Origin: Dictyobacter aurantiacus
GTDB lineage: Bacteria > Chloroflexota > Ktedonobacteria > Ktedonobacterales > Ktedonobacteraceae
Assembly: GCF_003967515.1 (NCBI RefSeq)
Contig: NZ_BIFQ01000001.1
Coordinates: 2,170,001 to 2,234,000 of the forward strand
Length of the DNA stretch: 64,000 bases
Reading direction: 5' to 3'
In this document: positions 53,124-62,244 of the stretch, in pieces
How positions within the stretch are numbered: the stretch's first letter is position 1
How the letters are laid out: each line of letters opens with the position of its first letter
Program-made: the position numbers and the translations under genes
The notes under the pieces: generated by a model
Told to the model about the DNA's origin: nothing
The model's input: only the letters and a program-made list of their open reading frames with translations
Databases searched by the model: none

Positions 53124-53137
53124 TCTATCATCTATGG
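53111..53137 (-). promoter_or_regulatory. hairpin enclosing the EamA start codon
   Basis: Arms 53111-53120 and 53128-53137 (CCATAGATGA and complement), seven-base loop that contains the ATG at 53121-53123. In the mRNA it would present or hide the start codon. It could equally be a DNA operator at the transcription start of a leaderless message. Confidence 0.6.
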
Positions 53138-53226
53138 TTGCGCCCTGGGCAGTGCCTAACTCTTGTCATGGTGGGGCACATGAGCCCCCCGCACGCGCGT
53201 CCGCTGCGCGGCCGCTCGTTTTTTTG

Positions 53227-53270
53227 TTTTGGTGCAGCAGGAGCGCCAGAGCGCTCCTGCTGCACCAAAA
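53227..53270. repeat. 44-bp palindrome, 20-bp perfect arms, CAGA loop
   Basis: Arms 53227-53246 and 53251-53270 are exact reverse complements. The GGTGCAGCAGG stem matches the stem at 44941-44951. The right arm is also the start of a longer direct repeat. Confidence 0.95.
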
Positions 53271-53420
53271 CACATTATGGGCTGCTAAGCACCTGCTACG
53301 CTCACTGGTCCACTGTATACTGGTGCGGGGGGCGCGGTGTGCTTCTGCTGCACCAACACATTATGGGCTGTTGAGCACCTGCTACGCTCACAAACCCATT
53401 GTATACTGGTGCGGCCGCGC
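53257..53420 (+). repeat. two tandem copies of an ~86-bp intergenic unit
   Basis: Copy one starts at 53257 and copy two at 53345, both with CTGCTGCACC, then CACATTATGGGCTG, GAGC/AAGC-ACCTGCTACGCTCAC and GTATACTGGTGCGG. Differences are a few substitutions and a 2-bp gap. The GCACCTGCTACGCTCAC block resembles the tail motif at 9391. The whole gap 53138-53615 holds no gene. Confidence 0.88.
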
Positions 53421-53615
53421 AGCGGATGCGCGTGTGGACGCTCTCACGTGCCACCATGGTGACGGGAGTAAGACCCATTCTTAGAGAAACATAGGAAAAA
53501 GATGGAACATAGTGCCACAAAAGATTGTTCTTATGCTTACATAATATATACAAGCTGCGAGAAGCACGCAGCCGCTAGCGATCGAGAGTGAAATCAGCGA
53601 AGAAAGGAAGATACG

Positions 53616-54038
53616 ATGGCACTTGATCTCACGCAGGCTAAAGATGCACATGTTGATCAGCGACTCAAGCAGGAGTTGATGATGTGGTTGAATAGCGTTA
53701 GAGCCAACGGGCGTCCACATACTGTCCCGGTCTGGTTCTTATGGCACAACAATCAGGTCTTTATTTTCAGCCAGCCCGGCAAGCAAAAGATCCGCAACGT
53801 CGAGCGCAATCCCTACGTTACCCTGTCGTTGGATACGCGGGATGGAGGCGGCGACATCGTCATCATAGAGGGTGAAGCCAGGTTGGAACAGCAGCAAGAC
53901 GCGGCCATGTTGCAGGCATACGCCAGCAAGTATGCCGAACAAATAAAATCCATGGGATGGACCTTCGAGAACATGAGCAAAGAGTATTCGCAGCTCATCA
54001 GCGTCACTCCCACGAAGTTCATCAGCTGGAATGATTAG
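53616..54038 (+). CDS. pyridoxamine 5'-phosphate oxidase-fold protein, F420/FMN type
   Basis: A 140-residue split-barrel flavin- or F420-binding protein. The pattern RANGRPHTVPVWFLWHNNQVFIFSQPGKQKIRNVERNPYVTLSLD region is typical of the small PNPOx-like group (TIGR03667-like) common in Actinobacteria and Chloroflexota. It ends with the VTPTKFISWND motif. GAAAGGAAG lies upstream of the ATG. Reaction unknown; probably a cofactor-dependent reductase. Confidence 0.85.
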   Translation: MALDLTQAKDAHVDQRLKQELMMWLNSVRANGRPHTVPVWFLWHNNQVFIFSQPGKQKIRNVERNPYVTLSLDTRDGGGDIVIIEGEARLEQQQDAAMLQAYASKYAEQIKSMGWTFENMSKEYSQLISVTPTKFISWND

Positions 54039-54040
54039 CC

Positions 54041-54114
54041 TTTTGCCGTATTGAAATAACGGGATCCCACAGCGCGACCGCGCTGTGGGATCCCGTTATT
54101 TCAATACGGCAAAA
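54041..54114. repeat. 74-bp palindrome, 36-bp perfect arms, 2-nt loop
   Basis: Arms 54041-54076 and 54079-54114 are exact reverse complements, the longest perfect stem in the window. Starts two bases after the PNPOx stop codon and ends just before the PadR promoter/operator. It starts TTTT and ends AAAA, so it lacks a terminator T-run on the plus strand. Confidence 0.97.
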
Positions 54115-54120
54115 TATGTG

Positions 54121-54146
54121 ATACTATTCCAATATTGGAATAGTAT
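54121..54146. promoter_or_regulatory. 26-bp perfect palindrome, likely PadR operator
   Basis: ATACTATTCCAAT followed by its exact complement. PadR proteins bind ATACT-like inverted repeats and often repress themselves (known for the family). The palindrome overlaps two possible -10 elements, GATACT at 54120-54125 and TATAAT at 54144-54149, so binding would block transcription of the PadR gene just downstream. Confidence 0.7.
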
Positions 54147-54165
54147 AATATTGGAGGATAATCAT

Positions 54166-54744
54166 ATCATAACGACTCTTGGATATGCGTTATTGGCGTT
54201 GGTGGCGCGCCAGGCCTCCTCGGGCTATGACCTGGCCCAGCGCTTGAAGCGGCCGATCGGCTTCTTCTGGTCTGCCAATCCGAGCCACATCTATAGCGAG
54301 TTGGCGCGCCTGGAGAAAGCCGGATTGATCACCCATCAGTCGATTGAGCAGGCGACACGCCCCACCAAGAAGCTCTTCAGCCTGACCGAGAGTGGACAGG
54401 CCGCGTTACGAGATTGGGTGACCACGTCTGTTGAGCCGGCTCCGCCGCATGATGAGCTGGTGCTGAGGGCATACGCGATCTGGCTGGCCGACCCGGACAA
54501 GGCCATCCAGCTATTTCAGCGGCAGAAAGAATATCACAAGGCGCGGCTGGCCGAATATCGGCAGATCCTGGCTCGTATCGAGCGTACGCATGAGGCAGGA
54601 ATCACCGTGACCATGCCCGAGTTTGGTAACTACGCCACACTTCATGCCGGCATCTACTCTGAACAGGCTGCGCTTGGCTGGTGCCACTGGATGGTGGATC
54701 AATTTGAGCGCCATGCTCGCCAGGATCCAGAACAGGAAAAATAA
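54166..54744 (+). CDS. PadR-family regulator, start codon non-standard
   Basis: About 192 residues: N-terminal PadR winged helix (TTLGYALLALVARQASSGYDLAQRL, then FFWSANPSHIYSELARLEKAGLI) and the C-terminal coiled dimerisation domain (PadR/Vir_act type) with KEYHKARLAEYRQILARIE. The frame is open from an ATG at 54085, but that start lies inside a palindrome and would put the operator inside the coding region. GGAGG at 54153-54157 points to translation starting at ATC (54166) or ATA (54169), exactly where PadR proteins begin M-x-T-L-G-Y. TTG at 54151 and GTG at 54118 are less likely. Confidence 0.85.
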   Translation: MITTLGYALLALVARQASSGYDLAQRLKRPIGFFWSANPSHIYSELARLEKAGLITHQSIEQATRPTKKLFSLTESGQAALRDWVTTSVEPAPPHDELVLRAYAIWLADPDKAIQLFQRQKEYHKARLAEYRQILARIERTHEAGITVTMPEFGNYATLHAGIYSEQAALGWCHWMVDQFERHARQDPEQEK

Positions 54745-54795
54745 CACCACCAGGAATCCTTTTCATTCAGGTACAGACAGGGAGGTTTTTCCGCC

Positions 54796-55935
54796 ATGAA
54801 ACACGATGTTTCCAGCCATACTCGATCCGAACTGGGATTGCGCGTGGCATCCACCTTGTTTTCCAGGCGCAGCTTTTGCGCCCTGGTCGCGACTGGTATG
54901 CTGACAACTGCGTGCCAGCCTTTCTCAACTACCATCACACCGACAGCGACCCCTACCGCTACCCGTCCCGTGCTTAAAACCATCACGGCCGCCAACGCCA
55001 ATCATCTCAAGCAGATAAGGATGCTGGACGGTCTGCCGGGCAGGGTGCGCGGCCTGTGCTGGTCGCCCGATGGTCAACTGCTGGCCATGGCGCCGACTGA
55101 CCAGATTCAGATTTGGCGTGGCGCCGCCGTAAAGCGGGTCGCGCTGTTCCAGGGAGAAGCGGGCAGCGTCAACGGCATGGCCTGGTCGCCCGATGGCGCA
55201 TCGCTGGCGGTGGTCGGTGATAAAGGGGTGGCCCAGCTTCTGGACACCTCAAACTGGCGCACGCGCATGGTGTTGAAGTGGCAAACGACCAGTGCACATC
55301 CCCGCGCGGAACTGATAAGCGTGGCCTGGTCGCCCACTTCTCACCAGCTAGTGGCGGGCAACGCCGATGGAGCCATCTTGCTCTGGGATACCAGCAGCGG
55401 CAAAAATATTGGAATGTGGGAAGGTCCCACCCGGCGCGCTGACTCTCTCGGCCGCTATCCTTACGCGATCTGGGGCATCACCTGGTCGCCAGATGGGCGC
55501 TACATCGTCTCGAACCGCTATGATACCTATACCTTCGTATGGGATGCGCGCAATGGCAAGATCCTCAGGCAGCTTCCACCCCAGGATCAGCCTAATGGAG
55601 TGAGCTACTCGCCCAATGGGCAGCTGGTGGCCACATCCAACGACGTCGGGACAGTTCAGATCTGGAACCAGCAAGGTAAAAACATTCGGATCCTTGATGA
55701 TCATACACAATCTGGCTGGGCCTATCCGGTTATGTGGTCGCCAGATAGCACCCTGCTCGCCACTGCACGTGGAGAAGGCATGGTCCAACTCTGGGAGGTA
55801 AAAAGTGGTCACGAGCTAGCCTCCCTCCAGGGACATAACTCTGGTGTGTATACTGGTGGCTGGTCATCTACAGGCACCCTCATCGCAACCGGCGGCGATG
55901 ATGCCACGGTTCGCCTGTGGGGCGTCACCAGTTAG
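54796..55935 (+). CDS. WD40-repeat lipoprotein
   Basis: A 379-residue protein. The signal has twin arginines (R24-R25, SRRSFCALVA) and a lipobox ending at C40, so Tat export and lipid anchoring are likely. A Thr/Pro spacer leads into about seven WD40-like blades, several with WSPDG and a D-x-x-V-x-L-W end, enough for one closed propeller. No enzyme domain. GGGAGG lies upstream of the ATG. Likely a surface scaffold; partner unknown. The gene follows padR by 51 bases and may share its transcript. Confidence 0.9.
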   Translation: MKHDVSSHTRSELGLRVASTLFSRRSFCALVATGMLTTACQPFSTTITPTATPTATRPVLKTITAANANHLKQIRMLDGLPGRVRGLCWSPDGQLLAMAPTDQIQIWRGAAVKRVALFQGEAGSVNGMAWSPDGASLAVVGDKGVAQLLDTSNWRTRMVLKWQTTSAHPRAELISVAWSPTSHQLVAGNADGAILLWDTSSGKNIGMWEGPTRRADSLGRYPYAIWGITWSPDGRYIVSNRYDTYTFVWDARNGKILRQLPPQDQPNGVSYSPNGQLVATSNDVGTVQIWNQQGKNIRILDDHTQSGWAYPVMWSPDSTLLATARGEGMVQLWEVKSGHELASLQGHNSGVYTGGWSSTGTLIATGGDDATVRLWGVTS

Positions 55936-55962
55936 CCACAGCATCGCGACACAACAGGGCGC

Positions 55963-55998
55963 ATTCTGTATGGATTTTTTAACAAATCCATACAGAAT
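55963..55998. repeat. 15-bp hairpin downstream of WD40 gene
   Basis: Arms 55963-55977 and 55984-55998, loop TTTAAC. It may end the WD40 transcript, though the T-run lies in the loop side rather than after the stem. Confidence 0.7.
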
Positions 55999-56066
55999 CT
56001 TGACGTTTCTCGAGTATTGTTGAACTATAACATAATGTCCACAGAGGAGACCGAAGGGATGAACAT

Positions 56067-56999
56067 ATGCAAGGGAAGCGCTGGCTACTGGCGGGTGCCG
56101 CGGTAGCAACCAGCACGATATGTTATACGGCGACATATCGTAGCTGGCGTCAGAAAGAGATCAGTCGCCTGGCCGCGGGCAGTTCGTTGATCGAGACCCG
56201 CTTGGGGCTAATTGAGTATAGCTGGAGCGGGAAGGGTCCGGTCGTATTGATCGTGCATGGTTCGCCGGGTGGCTATGATATGGGGCAGGCCTTTGCCAGA
56301 TTGTTTGGTCGGACGCAGTTCTCGTACCTGGCCATCTCGCGTCCAGGCTATTTACGCACACCCATAGAAACAGCCCCCACGCCCGAAGAGCAGGCCGATC
56401 TGTACGCGGCCCTGCTGGACGAACTGCATATCGACCGGGTCAGCGTGCTGGGTATCTCAGGTGGCGGACCCTCTGCGATCCAGTTCGCGCTACGCCATGC
56501 CGAGCGTTGCAGCGGCCTGGTGATGATCAGTGGGGTTACCCAACACTATTCAGAGCGTGAGATCTGGAGGACCTATTCACCATTCAAGCGTATATTCAGA
56601 CAGATCTACAATAAGGTTATTGCGCTCGATTCGGTGATCTACCTCGCCCTGCCATTCGCCAGCCTGCAGCCAGCGGGCGCGGCTGCGACCGACCTGGTGC
56701 GTACCGCCCTGCTCTACAGTCAGAGAAAGCGCGGCTACGATAACGACATGGAGCAGTTCGAGAAAATTACCAACTATCCCCTATGGAACATTGATGTACC
56801 AACCTTCATTGTGCATGGCACCGGGGACGATGAGGTGATGTTCGCCGACGCGGAATTGCTGGCCAGCCAGGCTCCCCAGGCCCAGTTGATGGTAATCCCC
56901 AACGGCAGCCACATGGCCTTCTATACGCATGCCAGCATCGTTATGCCCGCCCTGGAGGAATTTCTCCTGCGCGCAGCTGGCACGCAGAATAGCCACTAG
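56067..56999 (+). CDS. alpha/beta hydrolase with N-terminal membrane segment
   Basis: A 310-residue hydrolase. Residues 5-23 (RWLLAGAAVATSTICYTA) form a probable membrane anchor. Then VVLIVHGSPGGYD (oxyanion hole), nucleophile GISGGGPSA, acid VHGTGDDEV and histidine PNGSHMAF, a complete triad. Esterase, lipase or epoxide-hydrolase-like; substrate unknown. It converges on priA. Confidence 0.88.
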   Translation: MQGKRWLLAGAAVATSTICYTATYRSWRQKEISRLAAGSSLIETRLGLIEYSWSGKGPVVLIVHGSPGGYDMGQAFARLFGRTQFSYLAISRPGYLRTPIETAPTPEEQADLYAALLDELHIDRVSVLGISGGGPSAIQFALRHAERCSGLVMISGVTQHYSEREIWRTYSPFKRIFRQIYNKVIALDSVIYLALPFASLQPAGAAATDLVRTALLYSQRKRGYDNDMEQFEKITNYPLWNIDVPTFIVHGTGDDEVMFADAELLASQAPQAQLMVIPNGSHMAFYTHASIVMPALEEFLLRAAGTQNSH

Positions 57000-57025
57000 A
57001 TCCATCTTCACAGATGAGGGACCGA

Positions 57026-59650
57026 TTACAGGGTGCTCACGGGATCAATGTCGATCTCCCACTGTGGCGCCTCGATGACGCGCAGGAGCCGATGCAGGTC
57101 TGGTCCACGCACAATCATCTGCCAATGATACTTGCCACGCACACGCTCCATCAAGGCCGGTGCTGGTCCCACGATATCCGTATCAGCCAGACCCAGGCGC
57201 TCGATCCACTGCTGCAAGCGGTCATAGAGCAGGATCGCCTCATTCTGACAACGATGGCGATTTTCGTGACTATAAGTAAACTTCACGAAGCGGCGGAAGG
57301 GTGGATACTGATAGCGATAACGCGACTCGATCTCGACGCGATAAAATTCATGGTAATCGTGATGCGAGGCCGTCTCAATACAGAAGTGCTGCGGATTGAA
57401 GGTCTGGATAATCACCTGGCCCGCTTCAGCGCCCCGGCCCGCGCGGCCCGCCACCTGGGTCAGCAGCGTAAAAGCCCGCTCGGTCGTTGAATAGTCGGGC
57501 AGGCCCAGCGCGATATCCGCCGACACCACCCCTACCAGCGTCACACCCGGCAGATCCAATCCCTTGGCGATCATCTGTGTTCCAATCAAAATATCGGCTT
57601 CGCGATTGGCGAAGCGGTCCAGCAGCTGCTCGTGTGCACGCCGGTTGCGCGCCGTATCACGATCCCAGCGCAGCAGCCGCGCCTGTGGAAAGAGGCGCTG
57701 AATCGTCTCCTGGATCTTCTCGGTGCCCAGGCCGAAATAGCGAATCCCCGAACTCTTACATTGAGGACAGAACTGCAGCACCTTGCTCTGCAGACCACAA
57801 TAGTGACACAGCAGGATACGCTCGGTCGAGTGATAGGTCATGGGAATATCACAGTGCTCGCACATGACGGTATAGCCGCAGTCGCGGCAGAGCACGCAGC
57901 TGGCGGCGCCGCGTCGATTCAAAAACAGGATAGCCTGCTGCCTGTTCTCCAGCACACGGGTCAACTCCTCCTGCAGACGACGACTGATAATGCTGGTGTT
58001 GCCCGCATGCAGCTCATTGCGCAGATCCACCACCTCAACTGGAGGCAACGTCGCATTGATGCGGTCAGGCAGCTCCACCAGTCTATAATGCTCCTGCTCA
58101 GCCAGGTAAAAGGATTCAACGGCCGGCGTGGCGCTCCCCATGACCACGGGGATATCCAGGATGTTTCCCAGCATCAAGGCTACGTTGCGGGCATGATAGG
58201 TTGGCCGGCGCTCGGCCTGCTTATAGGCTGGCTCATGCTCCTCATCCAGGATGATGATGCCCAGGTTGGGTAAGGGGGCAAAGAGGGCCGAACGCGAACC
58301 GATCACCACATCGACTTCACCAGAGCGAATACGCCGCCACTCGTCGTAACGCTCCCCGGTGCTCAGCTCGCTATGGATAATCGCCACGCGATCAGGGAAA
58401 CGCGCCGCCACACGCAGCACGGCCTGCGTCGTCAGGGCGATCTCAGGCACCAGGATAATGCCCTGCTTCCCCTGCGCGATCAGGGTCGCCAGGGCCTGCA
58501 GATAAACCTCGGTCTTGCCACTACCCGTAACGCCATGCAGGAGAATAGGACGCAGATCGTACTCATCACCGACGATACAGTTCAGCGCGTGTTGCTGATC
58601 AGGGGTAAGCGGCAACGGCTGACTGGTCGGAGTATTTCTGCCATGAAGTGGATTGCGGCGCAGCTCGGCCTCCTCGATGACCAGGATGTGCTCATCCAGC
58701 AGTTGATTGAACTGAGCCTTCGTCATACCACTGGCCTTGCACAGGGCATTGACAGACCAGTGCGCATCGGGATCGGTATTGTGCAAAAGCAAGTCCACTG
58801 CAGCCAGCTGATGCTGGGCCCAGAGGCTCTCCTTGTCGCTACGGCCCAGGGTCAGGGTGGCGGTCGAGCTGACCGCCTCGGGAATTGCCCAGGGATTGAC
58901 AACCGCTTTGCGCCCCTTGCGTCCCGATGACTTGGGCTGCATGACGTGATCGGGAATGACAGGTACCGGCACCGGGAGAGAGTTACGCTGAGCCCGCTCT
59001 TCGGTCCGGGTACGCCACTCCTGCAGCGCATCACCACGCGACACCAGGCGCACTATCCGCTTCACACGAGCTTTGGCGCGTGGCGCATCCAATTGAGAAT
59101 CCTGAGAGAAGAGGTCGCTCTGACGCACCTCTTTTAACACCTCTTTCGCCCGTGTGGGTCCCAGCAATGACTTCAGCCGCTCGACATCAATGGTACCTTC
59201 AGTCATTAGCAGACCGATCAAGGCGCGCAGTTGCAGGGAACCACCCTGCAGTGCCGCATTAAGAGCCTGCTCGTCGTGATCAGCCAGGCGCAACACCGCC
59301 CGCGAACGCTGCATCAGGCCGGGTGGCAACATCATCTGTGCCACATATGCCAGCGGCGTCACATAGTAATTGGCGATCCACTGGGCCAGGGCCATCTGAT
59401 GTCCCTGCAAGGCGGGCTCAACATCCAGAATGGTATGAATCGGGCGTAGCTCTTCACCCGGTTCAAGCTGCACCCATTCATCCTGGCTGGTAGTCCAGAC
59501 GATACCCTCTACCAGACGCTCCCCATATGGAACGGCCACCAGCTGGCCCGCACGTAACTCGGGCTCAAGATCTTCAGGGACCACATAGGTCAGTAAAGCA
59601 CGCTCCTCACCCAACCAGCTGGCGGCCGACGTTAATACATCAGCAAGCAT
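57026..59650 (-). CDS. priA: primosomal protein N' (PriA helicase)
   Basis: An 874-residue replication-restart helicase. Walker A HGVTGSGKTEVYL, DEEH box (IIILDEEHEPAYKQ), the two zinc-binding clusters between CVLCRDCGYTVMCEHC and FCPQC, and helicase motifs IGTQMIAKGLDLPGVTLVG and QVAGRAGRG. The N-terminal 3'-DNA-binding domain starts LLTYVVPEDLE. About 130 residues longer than the E. coli protein because of an insert around residues 200-330. It starts five bases after the mutL stop, so the two repair genes form an operon. Confidence 0.96.
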   Translation of the reverse strand: MLADVLTSAASWLGEERALLTYVVPEDLEPELRAGQLVAVPYGERLVEGIVWTTSQDEWVQLEPGEELRPIHTILDVEPALQGHQMALAQWIANYYVTPLAYVAQMMLPPGLMQRSRAVLRLADHDEQALNAALQGGSLQLRALIGLLMTEGTIDVERLKSLLGPTRAKEVLKEVRQSDLFSQDSQLDAPRAKARVKRIVRLVSRGDALQEWRTRTEERAQRNSLPVPVPVIPDHVMQPKSSGRKGRKAVVNPWAIPEAVSSTATLTLGRSDKESLWAQHQLAAVDLLLHNTDPDAHWSVNALCKASGMTKAQFNQLLDEHILVIEEAELRRNPLHGRNTPTSQPLPLTPDQQHALNCIVGDEYDLRPILLHGVTGSGKTEVYLQALATLIAQGKQGIILVPEIALTTQAVLRVAARFPDRVAIIHSELSTGERYDEWRRIRSGEVDVVIGSRSALFAPLPNLGIIILDEEHEPAYKQAERRPTYHARNVALMLGNILDIPVVMGSATPAVESFYLAEQEHYRLVELPDRINATLPPVEVVDLRNELHAGNTSIISRRLQEELTRVLENRQQAILFLNRRGAASCVLCRDCGYTVMCEHCDIPMTYHSTERILLCHYCGLQSKVLQFCPQCKSSGIRYFGLGTEKIQETIQRLFPQARLLRWDRDTARNRRAHEQLLDRFANREADILIGTQMIAKGLDLPGVTLVGVVSADIALGLPDYSTTERAFTLLTQVAGRAGRGAEAGQVIIQTFNPQHFCIETASHHDYHEFYRVEIESRYRYQYPPFRRFVKFTYSHENRHRCQNEAILLYDRLQQWIERLGLADTDIVGPAPALMERVRGKYHWQMIVRGPDLHRLLRVIEAPQWEIDIDPVSTL

Positions 59651-59655
59651 ACGTT

Positions 59656-61851
59656 CTAACGCCTCTCAAATGCACGAGCCAGGGCATTTAGTCCAAAATG
59701 CACCATCGTGGGACGACCATGGCAGCAGCTGAAGGGCGCTCTGGTCTGTTCCAACTGCTCAAGCATCTCACGCATCTCGCTGACGGTCAAAAAGTAGTTC
59801 GCCTTGATGGCGGCCTTACAGGCTACATTAGCCAGGGCTCGCTCTTCCCAGGTCTCGGTATCACCCAGGCTCTCCGCCGAGCTCAGCTCGATCAACAGCT
59901 CGTGCAGGGAACGCGCGTTCATCTGCTTCACCAGCACGCCAGGGACGGCGCGCACCTCCAGGGTGCCATCATGGCTATCGCTGGCCAGCTTAAAACCGAT
60001 CTGCTCTAGTTGCGCCTGGTGATCCTCAATCGCCTCTAACTCGTTGGGAGACAGTTCCAGCTGGATAGGTGTCAACAACAACTGAGAGATTGGTGTGCGC
60101 GCCTTCAAAGAAGCCACCATACGTTCCAGCAGGATGCGCTCGTGGGCAGCATGCTGATCGATCAGATACATACCTCCCTCGCCCTCGGTCACGATATAGC
60201 TCTGCGCCACCTGTCCCACCACACGCACTTTGGGGAAATGGCCGGTCCGATGAGGGTCTACCACATCGATGGTCGACTCAGTAGCAGGAGATGCGCTGGC
60301 GGCCAGCATCGACACCTGTTGAGGAGGCTGGACCGGTTCGCGAACCGGAGTTGGAACCGCAGACGTAACGGTCTCCTCCTGCCTCCCGGTGCGCTGCAAC
60401 CACATCTGCTCAATCGGGGATAACGCGGGTCCGGACTCCTCCATGGTCTCAAGCGCCACGTTCTGTGCCGCAGGATCGCTGGCAGTGGCTTCAGAGCGTT
60501 CCTCGATAGCCGGTTCAGGCGCTACAGACAAATGGCCAGACTCGCTCTTTGCGCGCTCGGGAGAATGAATATGGCTCTGCCAGAGACGCCCCAGCAGCGG
60601 AGGCCGCGTCCCACTCTCTTCTTCGGTGACCGTCATCCAGGGATTATCGGCTGGAATCTGGCGCCTGGAGGATGCGTTTGGCAACGGTGCTGGCTGCTGA
60701 CCACCACCGGATTCATAGACCTCGCCGGTCTCTTCATCGATATCCAGGGCCAGTTTCTCAACGGCCTCGCGCTCCTGCTGGATCGTGCGTGCCTCAAAAG
60801 AGCGTTGTGGCGCCACCTCTTCCTGTTTGGGATCCCAGTGCGGCATCTCCGGCTCTTCCAGCAGAGCGGCCCGCACCGCGCGCAAGATAGACGCGTAGAC
60901 GCGGCGCTCCTTCAAAAAGCGAATCTCTGTTTTGGCCGGATGCACGTTGACGTCCAGCACAGAAGGATCGATCTGAATGTTAATGACCGCGATCGGATGA
61001 CGTCCGGTCAACAATAGAGAATGGTAGGCCCCCTCTACCGCCGAAGTCAACATACGGCTGAGCACCCAGCGGCGATTCACAAAGAAGGAGATATGTTGAC
61101 GATTGCTCTTGTAGGCGGTGGGACGGCTGGTATAGCCAGTAATAATGGGATAGGCAGGGTCCTCGGGCTGCTCATCGCCCTGCACCTGCACCATCTGCTC
61201 GGCGATCTGCAGCCCGTACACCTCTACCAGCACGCTCGCCAGTTGCCCATCGCCCGGCGTCGCGAAGATCTGTCGCCCCTCACTAAATACGCTGAAGCGT
61301 ATCTCTGGATAAGCCAACGCGTACTGCTCCAATAGATGATGGCAGTGGCTAACCTCGGTATTGCGGCTCTTAATAAACTTCAACCGAGCCGGGACCGCGC
61401 TAAACAGGTTGCGTACTGTAATCATCGTCCCCTCAGGTGATGCCGCCACCGTCACATCCGAGATCTGTCCGCTCTGGGCGCTAATCTGCGCGCCCTGCTC
61501 GGATCCACGCGGGCGGCTCACCAGGCTCACCTCGGCCACAGCGGCGATACTGGCCAGGGCCTCGCCGCGAAAACCAAGCGAACGAATATTCTCCAGATCA
61601 TCAATATTGGCTACTTTACTGGTGGCATGGCGTGTCAAAGCCAGAGGCAGCTCATCAGCCGGGATGCCGCTCCCATTATCAGTAATGCGGATCAGTTGCA
61701 GGCCACCATGCGTCAGATCGACACGGATCTGTGTCGCACCGGCGTCAATGCTATTTTCAATCAGTTCCTTTACAACCGAAGCTGGCCGCTCTACCACTTC
61801 TCCCGCAGCAATTTTGGCCGCCACATCAGGTGCCAGTTGTCGTATGGGCAT
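59656..61851 (-). CDS. mutL: DNA mismatch repair endonuclease MutL
   Basis: A 731-residue GHKL ATPase. N-terminal AAGEVVERPASVVKELIENSIDAGAT, DNGSGI and GFRGEALASI motifs. The C-terminal half carries the endonuclease motif DQHAAHERILLE, i.e. DQHA-x2-E-x4-E, and the CCHGRP motif, so it should nick DNA itself, as in bacteria without MutH. A variable linker of about 230 residues joins them. The start at 61851 (MPIRQLAPDVAAKIAAGE) has GGAG seven bases upstream; 61866 has none. mutS is not in the window. Confidence 0.96.
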   Translation of the reverse strand: MPIRQLAPDVAAKIAAGEVVERPASVVKELIENSIDAGATQIRVDLTHGGLQLIRITDNGSGIPADELPLALTRHATSKVANIDDLENIRSLGFRGEALASIAAVAEVSLVSRPRGSEQGAQISAQSGQISDVTVAASPEGTMITVRNLFSAVPARLKFIKSRNTEVSHCHHLLEQYALAYPEIRFSVFSEGRQIFATPGDGQLASVLVEVYGLQIAEQMVQVQGDEQPEDPAYPIITGYTSRPTAYKSNRQHISFFVNRRWVLSRMLTSAVEGAYHSLLLTGRHPIAVINIQIDPSVLDVNVHPAKTEIRFLKERRVYASILRAVRAALLEEPEMPHWDPKQEEVAPQRSFEARTIQQEREAVEKLALDIDEETGEVYESGGGQQPAPLPNASSRRQIPADNPWMTVTEEESGTRPPLLGRLWQSHIHSPERAKSESGHLSVAPEPAIEERSEATASDPAAQNVALETMEESGPALSPIEQMWLQRTGRQEETVTSAVPTPVREPVQPPQQVSMLAASASPATESTIDVVDPHRTGHFPKVRVVGQVAQSYIVTEGEGGMYLIDQHAAHERILLERMVASLKARTPISQLLLTPIQLELSPNELEAIEDHQAQLEQIGFKLASDSHDGTLEVRAVPGVLVKQMNARSLHELLIELSSAESLGDTETWEERALANVACKAAIKANYFLTVSEMREMLEQLEQTRAPFSCCHGRPTMVHFGLNALARAFERR

Positions 61852-62244
61852 ATATATACTCCACAAATCAGGCGGATCGTGTTTCTCTACAAAATAGATA
61901 AGAACGAGTGTTCATATGGCATTATAGCACAGAGATAGCCCTGCGGAGCTATTCCCTCCAGATCACCGGGACCTTTGAACTTCTCACAATATCCTTACAG
62001 CAGTCTCACAAAGTGCAGCTTATCAATAAGAAATAATCACGTCAGTTCAAAAGCGGATATAATGAACTTATCTAATTTTTTGCGACGCACAGGCAATATA
62101 CCCAATGTGTAATTACATATATCACCATGCATATAAGTGCTGCTAAATAAAACTAATATCTTCTTAATTGACCACATTAAGATGGCTCATTATGCTTGAT
62201 AGTATATCTAGATTGAACCGAGGCAGAAAAAGGAGTCGCAGCAA
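61852..62244. other. divergent promoter region mutL / GAF-like gene
   Basis: AT-rich gap with no coding frame, palindrome or RNA recognised. It must hold outward promoters; no clear pair seen by eye. Confidence 0.4.
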
